Shown: one piece after another, positions 1 through 8,715 of the stretch
Position numbering within the stretch: position 1 is the first letter of the stretch
Layout: the number at the start of each line of letters is the position of its first letter
Assembly (NCBI RefSeq): GCF_022024275.1
Contig: NZ_CP091804.1
Coordinates: 3,490,501 to 3,554,500, forward strand
From: Sphingopyxis sp. BSN-002
Lineage (GTDB): Bacteria > Pseudomonadota > Alphaproteobacteria > Sphingomonadales > Sphingomonadaceae
DNA: 64,000 nt
Direction: 5' to 3'
The notes under the pieces: model-generated
Database searches by the model: none
Told to the model about the DNA's origin: nothing
The model's input: the letters and a program-made list of their open reading frames with translations, nothing else
Made by a program: the position numbers and the translations under genes

Positions 1-1073
1 CTTACCCCGCCGACGAAGACGACATAAAGACAGAGCAATGCAGCCGCAGCGGTGAAAGCGGTGAGCAGCTTCGCCGCGGGCATGCGGGCGAGCAATACCG
101 AACCGATCGCCCGTCCGACCATCGCGCCGCCCCAATAGAAGGCCACGGCCTTGGTCGCTTCCTGCAACGAGACGCCGGAAACACCGTCGCTGCCCATGAA
201 CCAGCCGAGCAGGGGGACGCCGAACGCCGCGTCGGACTGCCCCCAGACGCTGTCGCCGTTCAGGAGGAATGCCATATGGGTGCCGATTGCGACCTCGGCC
301 CCGACGTAAAGAAAGATCGCAAGGCCGCCCAGCATGGCCCAGCGCGAGGCGAAGGCTTCGCGGATCAGCTCGCCCATGCCGGCGCGCGTGCCGAGGGGAG
401 CGGGCGGGACGGCTTCATTGACGATCCGGCGGCTGACCCAGAAAAAGATGACCAGCGCGGCGATCAGGCCGCAAATCCAGAAATAGGCGGCGTCGATCCC
501 GGCGAGGGCCTGCGCGCGCACCGCGTCGGTGACGACCGTACCTTCCTTCACCTCGACGCCCTGCAGGAACAGGTGCGCGCCGATCAGCGGGCCGAGGAAG
601 GTGCCGAAGCTGTTGAAGGTCTGGCTGAAGGTCAGGCGGAAATGGCTGCGTTTCGGGTCGCCGAGTGCGGCGGCGAGCGGGTTCGCCGCGACCTGCAGGA
701 TCGTGATCCCGCTCGCGAGGACGAACAGCCCGGCGAGCACCAGCGGATAGACCGCGAGGTTCGCCGCGGCGAGCATGACGAGGCAGCCTGCGACCATCGT
801 CGACAGCGCGGTCAGGATCGACGGCACCGAATGGAAACGCGCGATCAGCGCTGCGGCGGGGAAGGACATCAGGCCATAGGCGATGAAGAAGGCCGACGCC
901 GACAATTGCGCCTCGGCATCGCTCAGCGTGAAGATGCCCTTCACGGCGGCAACGAGCGGGTCGATCAGCGAGGTGATGAAGCCCCAGGCGAAAAAGAGCA
1001 CCGTAACCGCGGCAAAAGCCGCCATTGCGGTCGACTTCGTGCCGGCGCCCGGCGTCTGGCTGGGTGCGTCCAT
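1..1073 (-). CDS. Sugar MFS transporter (FucP/GluP/NagP type), 3' end cut by window edge
   Basis: Inner-membrane sugar:proton symporter of the major facilitator superfamily. Reading the minus strand from ATG 1073 gives an open frame of at least 357 codons that runs off the left edge. The start of the first membrane helix, VLFFAWGFITSLIDPL, is characteristic of the FucP/glucose-galactose transporter branch. Several hydrophobic helices follow, with charged loops between them. An AACCGGTT-type palindrome and a promoter-like pair lie about 65-80 bases upstream, suggesting LacI-family control by a sugar. The substrate cannot be told from sequence; fucose, N-acetylglucosamine, glucose and galactose are all possible. 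The carboxy end is missing. Confidence 0.85.
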   Translation of the reverse strand, partial: MDAPSQTPGAGTKSTAMAAFAAVTVLFFAWGFITSLIDPLVAAVKGIFTLSDAEAQLSASAFFIAYGLMSFPAAALIARFHSVPSILTALSTMVAGCLVMLAAANLAVYPLVLAGLFVLASGITILQVAANPLAAALGDPKRSHFRLTFSQTFNSFGTFLGPLIGAHLFLQGVEVKEGTVVTDAVRAQALAGIDAAYFWICGLIAALVIFFWVSRRIVNEAVPPAPLGTRAGMGELIREAFASRWAMLGGLAIFLYVGAEVAIGTHMAFLLNGDSVWGQSDAAFGVPLLGWFMGSDGVSGVSLQEATKAVAFYWGGAMVGRAIGSVLLARMPAAKLLTAFTAAAALLCLYVVFVGGV

Positions 1074-1113
1074 CCTGAATTTTCCTCTTCCGGAAGATTG
1101 TCGTTATGGGGAG

Positions 1114-1142
1114 GGTCTAGTGCGGCGCCCGGATCAATGCAA
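1114..1142 (-). promoter_or_regulatory. Candidate promoter of the sugar transporter gene
   Basis: On the minus strand TTGCAT (1142-1137) and TAGACC (1119-1114) are separated by 17 bases, a plausible sigma70-type -35/-10 pair about 40 bases upstream of the ATG at 1073. The -10 is a weak match. The -35 overlaps the palindrome at 1138-1151, as expected for a repressor-controlled promoter. Confidence 0.4.
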
Positions 1143-1151
1143 CCGGTTACA
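1138..1151. promoter_or_regulatory. LacI-family-type operator (TGCAACCGGTTACA)
   Basis: A 14-base near-perfect palindrome with the central AACCGGTT core typical of LacI/GalR-family operators in proteobacterial sugar regulons. It sits directly on the proposed -35 of the sugar transporter gene. No lacI-type gene is visible in the window; it may lie beyond the left edge. Confidence 0.55.
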
Positions 1152-1252
1152 TGATCCTTGCCCGCCACTGCCCGGGGTGCCGGTTTTCCTTTCGCACCAA
1201 GCTGTGGCGAGGAGCGTGCGACGCGGGGCCCGGGATGCCCATGCCGACGCCC

Positions 1253-2074
1253 CTAGAGGAGGAATTCGCCGGCCAGCGTCGTGACGCAGCGGCCGGTCAG
1301 TTCGACGTGCTCGCCGGTCAGCCGGCAGCCGACATAGCCCCCCCGCGCGCTCGCCTGATAGGCGGCGAAATGATCGCGGCCCAGGCGCGTGGTCCAATAG
1401 GGTGCCAGGACGGCGTGCGCCGACCCGGTCACCGGGTCCTCGTCGATCCCGCCTCCCGGCACGAAAACGCGGCTTACGACATCGGCGCCCGACGGATCGC
1501 CGGCGCCCGGCGCAGTCGCGATGAACATCCGGTCTCCGCCCTTTTTGAGGGCGGCGAAATCGGGCGTCAGTGCGCGCACCTCTTCGGCGCCATGATAGGC
1601 GAGGATCGCATAGCCGCCGTCATGCCACAGCGTCTCGACGACCTCGCCGCCGACGGCCTTCACGGCCTCCGGCATCGGTTTCGCTTCGGCGCGGTAGGCG
1701 GGGAGCTGGACGTGATATTCATTATCCTCGTCGCCCCGCGTCACCTGCAGTATGCCTGCCCTGCGCGTCCTGAACCGCATCTCGTTTCGCCATTGGGCCG
1801 CAGAGAGCAGAACATGCCCGCTCGCCAGCGTGGCGTGGCCGCACAGCGCGACTTCGACCGTGGGCGTGAACCAGCGCAGCTCATAATCGGCCTCGCCGCT
1901 CTCGTCGGCGACGAGGAAGGCGGTTTCGGAGAGATTATTCTCCGCCGCGATCGCCTGCAGCATCGCGTCGCTCATCCATTCCTCGAGCGGCATGACCGCG
2001 GCGGGATTGCCGGCGAAGGGGCGGTCGGCGAAGGCATCGACGCGCGTGATCGGAAGCGAGCGGAGCGCACTCAT
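1253..2074 (-). CDS. PhzF family isomerase/epimerase-like protein
   Basis: A 273-residue protein of the PhzF (diaminopimelate-epimerase-fold) superfamily. The family includes phenazine biosynthesis isomerase and many members of unknown substrate. The amino end ITRVDAFADRPFAGNPAAV is the family signature, with the conserved FxGNPAAV loop. A second half-domain containing DEDPVTGSAH carries the mirror catalytic loop. Length is normal. Its ATG overlaps the pdxH stop by four bases (ATGA, 2071-2074), so the two are very probably one transcript with coupled translation. No other phenazine genes are nearby, so a housekeeping or metabolite-repair role is more likely than phenazine synthesis. Confidence 0.88.
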   Translation of the reverse strand: MSALRSLPITRVDAFADRPFAGNPAAVMPLEEWMSDAMLQAIAAENNLSETAFLVADESGEADYELRWFTPTVEVALCGHATLASGHVLLSAAQWRNEMRFRTRRAGILQVTRGDEDNEYHVQLPAYRAEAKPMPEAVKAVGGEVVETLWHDGGYAILAYHGAEEVRALTPDFAALKKGGDRMFIATAPGAGDPSGADVVSRVFVPGGGIDEDPVTGSAHAVLAPYWTTRLGRDHFAAYQASARGGYVGCRLTGEHVELTGRCVTTLAGEFLL

Positions 2075-2649
2075 GGATAGAGAAGTCCTTTCGTCCAGTT
2101 TTCGCCGTCGCGCACATAGAGGTTACGCTCATGCAGGCGATGTTCGCGATCCTGCCAGAACTCGATGCGCTCGGGCGTGACCCGCCAGCCCGACCAGCGC
2201 GGCGGACGCGGGACGTCCTGCCCGTCGAAACGCGCCTGCATTTCGGCAAAGCGCGCCTCGAAGGTTTCGCGGCTACCCAGCGGGCGTGACTGGTCGCTTG
2301 CCCAGGCACCGAGCTGGCTGTCGCGGCTGCGGGTCGCGAAATAGGCGTCGGCGGTGGCGTCGTCGACCGGCGTCACCGCACCTTCGATGCGAATCTGGCG
2401 GCGCAGCGATTTCCAGTGGAAGAGCAGCGCGACGTGCGCGTTCCCGGCCAGCTCGCCTCCCTTGCGGCTGTCGAGATTGGTATAGAAGACGAAGCCGTCG
2501 GGCCCATGCCCCTTCAGCAGCACCATCCGCAACGACGGGCGGCCGTCCGGCGTGCTGGTCGCAAGCGCCATCGCATTGGCGTCATTGGGTTCGCTTGTCC
2601 GGGCTTCGGCAAACCAGCTATCGAACAGGGCAAAGGGGGCGTCGCTCAT
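2071..2649 (-). CDS. pdxH: Pyridoxamine/pyridoxine 5'-phosphate oxidase PdxH
   Basis: FMN-dependent cytoplasmic oxidase that makes pyridoxal 5'-phosphate from pyridoxamine or pyridoxine phosphate, the last step of vitamin B6 synthesis and salvage. The 192-residue protein begins MSDAPFALFDSWF; EPNDANAMALAT, PSLRMVLLKG and FYTNLDSRKGGEL follow in the canonical order, and the end RLHERNLY..WTKGLLYP is the family carboxy signature. An upstream in-frame ATG at 2721 exists, but 2649 fits the family start. It leads a two-gene unit with phzF and diverges from the J-domain gene at 2775. PLP is the cofactor of SufS, encoded about 10 kb to the right. Confidence 0.93.
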   Translation of the reverse strand: MSDAPFALFDSWFAEARTSEPNDANAMALATSTPDGRPSLRMVLLKGHGPDGFVFYTNLDSRKGGELAGNAHVALLFHWKSLRRQIRIEGAVTPVDDATADAYFATRSRDSQLGAWASDQSRPLGSRETFEARFAEMQARFDGQDVPRPPRWSGWRVTPERIEFWQDREHRLHERNLYVRDGENWTKGLLYP

Positions 2650-2774
2650 CGTTGCGTCATAGTCCGGCAGGCGTTGCTGGTCGAGCGGGGAACTTGACCC
2701 CGATGGCGGATGTTCCCACATCGCCAGCCAATCAGGCCTTCACGGGCAGTCACTTATCGGGCTACAGGAGCAGA

Positions 2775-3707
2775 ATGGCCGATCCCTATACCACCCTTGG
2801 CGTATCGAAGAGCGCGACCGAGGCGGAAATCAAGTCCGCGTACCGCAAGCTCGCCAAGGAGTTGCATCCCGACAAGAACAAGGACAACCCGAAAGCGTCG
2901 GAGAAATTCTCCGACGTGACCAAGGCGTATGACCTGCTGTCCGACAAGACGAAGCGCGGGCAATTCGACCGCGGCGAGATCGACGGCGAGGGCAATCCGG
3001 CGATGCCTTTCGGTTATGGCGGCGGCGGTTTCCGCGGTGACCCGCGCGGCGGCCAGCAGGGCGGTTTCGGTGGCTTCGGCACCGACGGCGCCGACTTCGG
3101 CGATATTTTCGAAGGGCTGTTCGGCGGACGCGGCGGCGGTGGCGGCGGGCCGTTCGGCGGCTTCGGCGGCCGCAGCGCGCCGCCGGCCAAGGGTGCGAAT
3201 GTCGCGTATCGCCTGTCGGTATCTTTCGTCGATGCGGCGACGCAGGCGATGCAGCGCATCACGCTCGCCGATGGCAAGACGATCGACCTCAAGCTGCCCG
3301 CCGGCGTCGAAACGGGGACGCAGATGCGCCTCGCGGGCAAGGGGCAGGCCGGCCCGGGCGGCAATGGCGACGGCATCGTCACGATCACCGTCAAGGATCA
3401 TCCCTTTTACGAGCGCGAGGGCGACAATATCCGCCTCGACCTGCCGATCACGCTGAACGAGGCGGTCAAGGGCGCGAAGGTCAAGGTGCCGACGGTCGAC
3501 GGCCCGGTCATGCTGTCGATTCCCGCCGGCTCGACGTCGGGCAAGGTCATGCGTCTGAAGGGCAAGGGTTTCAGCCAGAAGAGCGGCGGGCGCGGCGACC
3601 AGCTCGTCCGGCTGATGATCGACCTGCCTGCCGAAGATGCCGAGCTTGCGAAACTGGTCGAGGCCTGGAGCGATCCCCGCGCGGTGCGGGCGGATCTCGG
3701 CGTGTGA
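2775..3707 (+). CDS. J-domain co-chaperone, CbpA-like (DnaJ C-terminal domain, no zinc finger)
   Basis: A 310-residue Hsp40 that would stimulate DnaK ATPase activity and deliver substrates. It has an amino-terminal J domain with HPD at residues 31-33, then a long Gly/Phe-rich linker (about residues 75-140). Two beta-sandwich substrate-binding domains follow (GxxTGxQMRLxGKG and KVPTVDGPVMLSIPAGSTSGK motifs). The CxxCxGxG zinc-finger repeats of true DnaJ are absent, so it is CbpA-type and not the main DnaJ. The start is fixed by the J-domain beginning and a CAGGAG ribosome site at 2765-2770. The downstream yihY-type gene follows after 3 bases. Confidence 0.9.
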   Translation: MADPYTTLGVSKSATEAEIKSAYRKLAKELHPDKNKDNPKASEKFSDVTKAYDLLSDKTKRGQFDRGEIDGEGNPAMPFGYGGGGFRGDPRGGQQGGFGGFGTDGADFGDIFEGLFGGRGGGGGGPFGGFGGRSAPPAKGANVAYRLSVSFVDAATQAMQRITLADGKTIDLKLPAGVETGTQMRLAGKGQAGPGGNGDGIVTITVKDHPFYEREGDNIRLDLPITLNEAVKGAKVKVPTVDGPVMLSIPAGSTSGKVMRLKGKGFSQKSGGRGDQLVRLMIDLPAEDAELAKLVEAWSDPRAVRADLGV

Positions 3708-3710
3708 TGC

Positions 3711-4796
3711 GTGGCTGAGGGCAAACAGGAAAAGATCGTTGCCGCGCTTGAACGCGAAGTGGCCGCGGAAGTCGGTCAGGAGTTTCTTGCCGAAGGTCAT
3801 TCGCCGCATTCGCCCGAGGCACGCGCCGAGCGCGCCAAGCGCGTCAAGCTGCGCGCGCGAGCACAGGGTGTCATCGACCGCGGGCGCGAGACACTGGGCC
3901 CCGGCACGCGTGCGTTCAGGATCCTGCGCCGCGTCGTGGTCGGTACCTATACCGACGGCTTCATCCACGCCGGCAACCTGGCCTATCTGGCGCTGATCGC
4001 GCTTTTCCCCTTCTTCATCCTCGTCGCCGCGGCGCTCAGCCTGCTTGGCGGCAGCCAGGGCGGGGAAACGGCGATCGAAGCCGTTTTCTCGCTGATGCCG
4101 CCGACCGTCGCCAAGGCGCTGGCGGGGCCGATCCGCGAAGTGATGGGCGCGCGCACCGGTATCTTCCTGTGGATCGGCGCGCTCGTTGCGCTGTGGACCG
4201 TCGGCAGCTTCATCGAGACGATGCGCGACATCCTGCGCCGTGCCTATGGCACGCATTTCAGCCGCGGGTTTTTCCATTACCGCCTGCTGTCGATCGGGAT
4301 CATCACCGGGGCGGTCGTGCTGATGATCCTGTCGTTCAGCATGCAGGTGCTGATCGTCGGGATCGAGCAGTTCATCACCCGCGTGCTTCCCGCGGCCTAT
4401 CAATCGGCGGGCACGGTGGCGATTTCGCGCGGCGTGTCGGGTCTGGGGCTGTTCCTTGCGATCTATCTGCTCTTCTATTCGCTGACCCCTTCGAAATACC
4501 GGCGCCTCAAAAATTGCCCGAAATGGCCCGGCGCATTGTTCACGACGCTCTGGTGGATCGGCGTCACGCTGGCGCTGCCGCCGCTCCTCGCCAGCCTGTT
4601 CAGCTATGACGTGACCTATGGCAGCCTTGCGGGCGTGATGGTCGCGCTCTTCTTTTTCTACCTCGTCGGATTGGGTATGGTGGTCGGCGCCGAACTCAAT
4701 GCAGCCTTGGTGGAGGTTGAGGATTTGGGCCATGACGCTATTGGGCGCATCGACGACGTAATTATCGAAGACAAAAAGGCCGGAGAAAAACAATGA
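3711..4796 (+). CDS. YihY/virulence factor BrkB family membrane protein
   Basis: A 361-residue inner-membrane protein of the YihY/BrkB family (once misnamed ribonuclease BN); the function is not firmly known. A charged, Glu/Arg-rich amino end of about 80 residues precedes the membrane domain. The signature GFIHAGNLAYLALIALFPFFIL is split here as GFIHAGNLAY and ALIALFPFF. About six hydrophobic segments follow, and VVGAELNAALVE near the end is also typical. The start is GTG 3711, three bases after the J-domain gene stop. Its stop overlaps the fabI start (4793-4796), so these genes form one operon. Confidence 0.88.
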   Translation: MAEGKQEKIVAALEREVAAEVGQEFLAEGHSPHSPEARAERAKRVKLRARAQGVIDRGRETLGPGTRAFRILRRVVVGTYTDGFIHAGNLAYLALIALFPFFILVAAALSLLGGSQGGETAIEAVFSLMPPTVAKALAGPIREVMGARTGIFLWIGALVALWTVGSFIETMRDILRRAYGTHFSRGFFHYRLLSIGIITGAVVLMILSFSMQVLIVGIEQFITRVLPAAYQSAGTVAISRGVSGLGLFLAIYLLFYSLTPSKYRRLKNCPKWPGALFTTLWWIGVTLALPPLLASLFSYDVTYGSLAGVMVALFFFYLVGLGMVVGAELNAALVEVEDLGHDAIGRIDDVIIEDKKAGEKQ

Positions 4797-5620
4797 CGGG
4801 TCTGATGAAGGGCAAGCGCGGGCTGATCATGGGCCTCGCGAACGACAAGTCGCTCGCCTGGGGTATCGCAAAGGCGCTGAATGCGCACGGCGCCGAGCTG
4901 GCGATCTCGTATCAGGGCGACGTAATGCTGAAGCGGGTAAAGCCGCTTGCCGATGAACTGGGCTGCGACTTCCTGATCGACTGCGACGTCGCCGACATGG
5001 ATAATCTGGACGCCGCCTTTGCCACGCTGTCCGCGCGCTGGCCGACGATCGACTTCGTGGTTCACGCGATCGGGTACACCAACAAGGAAGCGCTGCGCGG
5101 CCATTATGCCGACGTGGGACTCGAAGATTTCCTGATGACGATGAACATCAGCGTCTACAGCTTCACCGCGGTCGCGAAGCGCGCCGCGGCGATGATGACG
5201 CCCTTCGATCCCGAGACGGGCACCGGCGGCGGTTCGCTGCTGACCCTCAGCTATTATGGCGCCGAGAAGGTGATCCCGCATTATAACGTCATGGGCGTCG
5301 CCAAATCGGCGCTCGAGACGAGCGTCAAATATCTTGCGAACGACTACGGTCCGCAGGGTGTGCGGGTGAACGCGATCTCGGCCGGCCCGATCAAGACGCT
5401 GGCGGCGAGCGGCATCGGCGACTTCCGTCTGATCCTGAAGTGGAACGAATATAACGCACCGCTGCGCCGCAACGTCACGATCGACGACGTCGGCGGCTCG
5501 GCGCTCTATCTGCTGAGCGATCTCGCATCGGGTGTTACCGGCGAAACGCACCATGTCGATGCAGGATACCACACGATCGGCATGAAGCAGGAAGACGCGC
5601 CGGACATCGCGCTTGCCTGA
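4793..5620 (+). CDS. fabI: Enoyl-[acyl-carrier-protein] reductase (NADH) FabI
   Basis: Catalyses the last reduction of each fatty-acid elongation cycle (trans-2-enoyl-ACP to acyl-ACP) and is the target of triclosan and isoniazid-type inhibitors in other bacteria. The 275-residue short-chain dehydrogenase starts with the nucleotide-binding GLIMGLANDKSLAWGIA segment. By alignment to E. coli FabI the active-site residues are Tyr154, Tyr164 and Lys171 in SYYGAEKVIPHYNVMGVAK. NAISAGPIKTLAASGI near the carboxy end is also diagnostic. Its ATG lies inside the end of the yihY-type gene, and the GNAT gene starts inside its stop region, indicating translational coupling. Confidence 0.95.
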   Translation: MTGLMKGKRGLIMGLANDKSLAWGIAKALNAHGAELAISYQGDVMLKRVKPLADELGCDFLIDCDVADMDNLDAAFATLSARWPTIDFVVHAIGYTNKEALRGHYADVGLEDFLMTMNISVYSFTAVAKRAAAMMTPFDPETGTGGGSLLTLSYYGAEKVIPHYNVMGVAKSALETSVKYLANDYGPQGVRVNAISAGPIKTLAASGIGDFRLILKWNEYNAPLRRNVTIDDVGGSALYLLSDLASGVTGETHHVDAGYHTIGMKQEDAPDIALA

Positions 5621-6143
5621 CGAAATCGTCATCCGCGCCGCGACGGCGGCGGATGGCGATGCGATCGACAGCCTGATCCGGTCCGCCTTCTGCGCGACCG
5701 AATTCGGTCATCAGGGCGAGGCCGAACTCGTTCGCATGATCGGGGACGACGGAGATGTCATGACTTCTCTCGTCGCTGATCGCGAGGGCGAAATTGTCGG
5801 ACATGTCCTCTTCAGCCGGATGGACGTAGAGGCGGAGGGCGCGCCGCTGCGGGCTGCGGGTCTTGCGCCTGTATCGGTGTCCCCGGCCTTGCAGGGGCAG
5901 GGGATCGGTGCAGCGCTGATACGGGCCGGCCTTGACGGGCTGCGCGGGCAAGGCGTCCGGATGAGCTTCGTCCTCGGTCACGAAGCCTATTACCCGCGAT
6001 TCGGCTATTCGCCCGAGCTCGCGGCCCGCTTCGCCTCACCCTTTGCCGGGCCGCATTTCATGGCGATGATGCTGGACAGCGGCGCTGAATGGCCGCAAGG
6101 CGGCCGCGCGGACTATGCACCCGCCTTCGGCCGCTTGGGGTAG
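5613..6143 (+). CDS. GNAT family N-acetyltransferase
   Basis: A 176-residue acetyl-CoA-dependent acetyltransferase. The amino end [19 protein letters not shown], the acetyl-CoA loop [17 protein letters not shown] (Q/RxxGxG/A motif) and the late [14 protein letters not shown] segment place it in the YhbS-like group. The substrate is unknown. The only reasonable start is TTG 5613, which overlaps the fabI stop by eight bases, so it probably depends on coupled translation. aroC begins four bases after its stop, so it is sandwiched in the fabI-aroC operon. Confidence 0.85.
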   Translation: MPDEIVIRAATAADGDAIDSLIRSAFCATEFGHQGEAELVRMIGDDGDVMTSLVADREGEIVGHVLFSRMDVEAEGAPLRAAGLAPVSVSPALQGQGIGAALIRAGLDGLRGQGVRMSFVLGHEAYYPRFGYSPELAARFASPFAGPHFMAMMLDSGAEWPQGGRADYAPAFGRLG

Positions 6144-6147
6144 GCAC

Positions 6148-7224
6148 ATGAGTTTCAACAGCTTCGGACGTGTTCTTCGCTTCACCACCTGGGGGGAGAG
6201 CCACGGGCCCGCACTTGGTGCGGTGGTCGACGGCTGCCCGCCGCGGCTGTCGCTGTCCGAGGGTGACATCCAGCCTTTCCTCGACAAGCGCCGCCCCGGC
6301 CAGTCGCGCCACACGACGCAGCGGCAGGAGCCCGATCAGGTGCGCATCCTGTCCGGCATTTTCGAGGGCAAGACGACGGGCACGCCGATCAGCCTGATGA
6401 TCGAGAATGTCGACCAGCGCTCGAAGGATTATGGCGAGATCGCGCAGGCCTATCGCCCCGGCCACGCCGATTATGCCTATGACGCCAAATATGGCATCCG
6501 CGACTATCGCGGCGGCGGCCGGTCGAGCGCGCGCGAGACCGCGGCGCGCGTCGCCGCGGGCGGGGTCGCGCGGCTGATCATTCCCGAGGTCCAGATCCAC
6601 GCGTGGGTCGCCGAGATTGGCGGCGACGCGATCGATCCCGCGAACTTCGACCTCGAAGAAATTGATCGCAATCCCTTTTTCTGCCCGGATCCGGCCGCCG
6701 CGCAGCGCTGGGAAGGGCTGATGGACGCGGCACGCAAATCGGGCTCCTCGCTCGGCGCGGTGATCGAATGCGCCGCGAGCGGCGTTCCTGCCGGCTGGGG
6801 CGCGCCCATCTATGCCAAGCTCGACAGCGACCTCGCCGCGGCGATGATGGGGATCAATGCGGTGAAGGGCGTCGAGATCGGCGCGGGCTTTCAGGCGGCG
6901 CGGCTGCGCGGCGAGGAAAATGCCGACCCGATGCGCCCTGCGACCGACGGTAGCAACCGGCCCGATTTCCTGTCGAACAACGCCGGCGGTATCGCGGGCG
7001 GCATCTCGACCGGCCAGCCGGTGGTCGTCCGCGTCGCATTCAAGCCGACCAGTTCGATCCTGACGCCTGTCCCGACGATCAACAAGGCGGGCGAGGCGAC
7101 CGATATCGTCACCAAGGGTCGCCACGATCCGTGCGTCGGCATCCGCGGCGCCCCGGTGGTCGAGGCGATGATGGCGCTGGTTCTGGCCGATCACAAGCTG
7201 TTGCACCGGGCGCAAAACGGCTGA
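6148..7224 (+). CDS. aroC: Chorismate synthase AroC
   Basis: Converts 5-enolpyruvylshikimate 3-phosphate to chorismate using reduced FMN, the final shikimate-pathway step feeding aromatic amino acids, folate and quinones. The 358-residue protein starts [20 protein letters not shown]. It contains [18 protein letters not shown], and [14 protein letters not shown] and [15 protein letters not shown] follow, all aroC signatures. Length is normal. It is the last gene of the plus-strand run from 2775; a 126-base gap separates it from the symporter gene. Confidence 0.96.
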   Translation: MSFNSFGRVLRFTTWGESHGPALGAVVDGCPPRLSLSEGDIQPFLDKRRPGQSRHTTQRQEPDQVRILSGIFEGKTTGTPISLMIENVDQRSKDYGEIAQAYRPGHADYAYDAKYGIRDYRGGGRSSARETAARVAAGGVARLIIPEVQIHAWVAEIGGDAIDPANFDLEEIDRNPFFCPDPAAAQRWEGLMDAARKSGSSLGAVIECAASGVPAGWGAPIYAKLDSDLAAAMMGINAVKGVEIGAGFQAARLRGEENADPMRPATDGSNRPDFLSNNAGGIAGGISTGQPVVVRVAFKPTSSILTPVPTINKAGEATDIVTKGRHDPCVGIRGAPVVEAMMALVLADHKLLHRAQNG

Positions 7225-7350
7225 TCCAGGTCGCGGCGCGTCCCGGCCGGAAGGGGATGCCCACGCAATAATCGTGCGAGCCGATTGCGAGCGGCGCGCC
7301 ACCCTGTTACCCCCGCTTCATAAGGACCCGCCGCTGCGGGACAGGGGAGC

Positions 7351-8706
7351 ATGAAGATGGGCCGTCGCCTCACACTCTATATTCTGATCGGCATGATCCT
7401 AGGGGTCATCGTTGGTTATGCCGTCCGGGTCACCGTGCCCGCCGACAGCGAGGCATTCACCTACTGGCTTCGCAGCTTCACGCTGCTCTCGACCATTTTT
7501 CTCAACCTGATCAAGCTGATCGTCGCGCCGCTGATTCTGGGCACACTGGTCGCGGGAATCGCGCATATGGGCGACAGCTCGGCGCTCGGGCGTATCGGCA
7601 GCCGCGCGATTGCGTGGTTCATTCTCGCCAGCCTCATCTCGATCAGCCTCGGCCTGATCATGGTCAATTTCTTCGAGCCGGGGGCCGGCCTCAACCTGAC
7701 CGTCGGCGCGCATTCGCTGGCCGAGGTCGGCGAGGTCAAGAAGCTCGACCTGTTCGAATTCATCGAACATGTGTTCCCGAAGAACATCTTCCAGGCGATG
7801 GCGGAGAACAACGTCCTCCAGATCCTCGTCTTCGCGCTCTTCGCCGGGGTCGGCCTCACCGCGATCGGCGAAAAGGGCAAGCCGCTGGTACGCGGGGCCG
7901 AGGCGCTCGCCGAGCTGATGCTCCAGATCACTGGCTATGTGATGCGTTTGGCGCCAATCGCGGTGTTCGGCGCGCTCGCCGGCGTCGTTGCCAAATATGG
8001 CCTCGGCATCCTCGGTACCTACGCCGAGCTGGTCACCGAATTCTATATGTCGCTCGTCCTGCTGTGGGTGCTGCTGCTCGGCATCGGTGCGATCTTCCTC
8101 GGCAAACGCATCGTCCAGCTGATCCGCTATGTCCGCGAACCGTTGCTGATCGCCTTCTCGACCGCGTCATCGGAAGCGGCGATGCCGAAACTGTTCGAGC
8201 AGCTCGACCGTTTTGGCGTGCCGCGCCGCATCTCGGGCTTCGTGCTGCCGCTGGGCTATAGCTTCAACCTCGACGGATCGATGATGTACGCCAGCTTCGC
8301 GACGATCTTCATCGCGCAGGCCTATAATATCGAGCTGTCGATGACGCAGCAGATTCTGATCCTGCTGACGCTGATGGTGTCGTCAAAGGGGATCGCCGCG
8401 GTGCCGCGCGCCAGCCTGGTCGTCATCACCGCGACGCTGGCGATGTTCGACCTGCCCGTCGAGGGCGTGGCGCTGATCTTCGCGATCGACCAGTTCCTCG
8501 ACATGGGCCGCACTGCAACCAATGTCGTCGGCAATGCCGTCGCGACATCGGTCATCACCAAATGGGAAGGCATGCTCGAAGAACCCGACGCGGCCTTCGC
8601 CGATCGACCGCACGCGCCCGCGCACACGTCGCATCACGGCGCGCGCGGGCTCGACCTTCAGGAAGATATGGTCAGCGATAAGCGGACACCGCCCGCCGAG
8701 AGCTGA
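7351..8706 (+). CDS. Dicarboxylate/amino acid:cation symporter (DAACS family)
   Basis: A 451-residue inner-membrane secondary transporter of the glutamate/aspartate/C4-dicarboxylate symporter family (GltP/DctA type). It shows about eight hydrophobic segments, the serine-rich FSTASSEAAMPKL hairpin, GYSFNLDGSMMYASFA (the NMDGT-like motif) and DQFLDMGRTATNVVGNAVA near the end. These are the substrate and cation sites of the family. The ribosome site AGGGGAG lies just before ATG 7351. The cytoplasmic tail is rich in Ala/His/Asp. The choice between glutamate and dicarboxylates cannot be made from sequence alone. Confidence 0.9.
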   Translation: MKMGRRLTLYILIGMILGVIVGYAVRVTVPADSEAFTYWLRSFTLLSTIFLNLIKLIVAPLILGTLVAGIAHMGDSSALGRIGSRAIAWFILASLISISLGLIMVNFFEPGAGLNLTVGAHSLAEVGEVKKLDLFEFIEHVFPKNIFQAMAENNVLQILVFALFAGVGLTAIGEKGKPLVRGAEALAELMLQITGYVMRLAPIAVFGALAGVVAKYGLGILGTYAELVTEFYMSLVLLWVLLLGIGAIFLGKRIVQLIRYVREPLLIAFSTASSEAAMPKLFEQLDRFGVPRRISGFVLPLGYSFNLDGSMMYASFATIFIAQAYNIELSMTQQILILLTLMVSSKGIAAVPRASLVVITATLAMFDLPVEGVALIFAIDQFLDMGRTATNVVGNAVATSVITKWEGMLEEPDAAFADRPHAPAHTSHHGARGLDLQEDMVSDKRTPPAES

Positions 8707-8715
8707 TCGCGCCGG

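Noticed and set aside
2754..4793. A 679-codon minus-strand open frame antisense to the J-domain and YihY-type genes
   Set aside because: High-GC antisense shadow: Arg/His/Asp-rich, no family likeness, no ribosome site, while the plus strand has two clear protein families.
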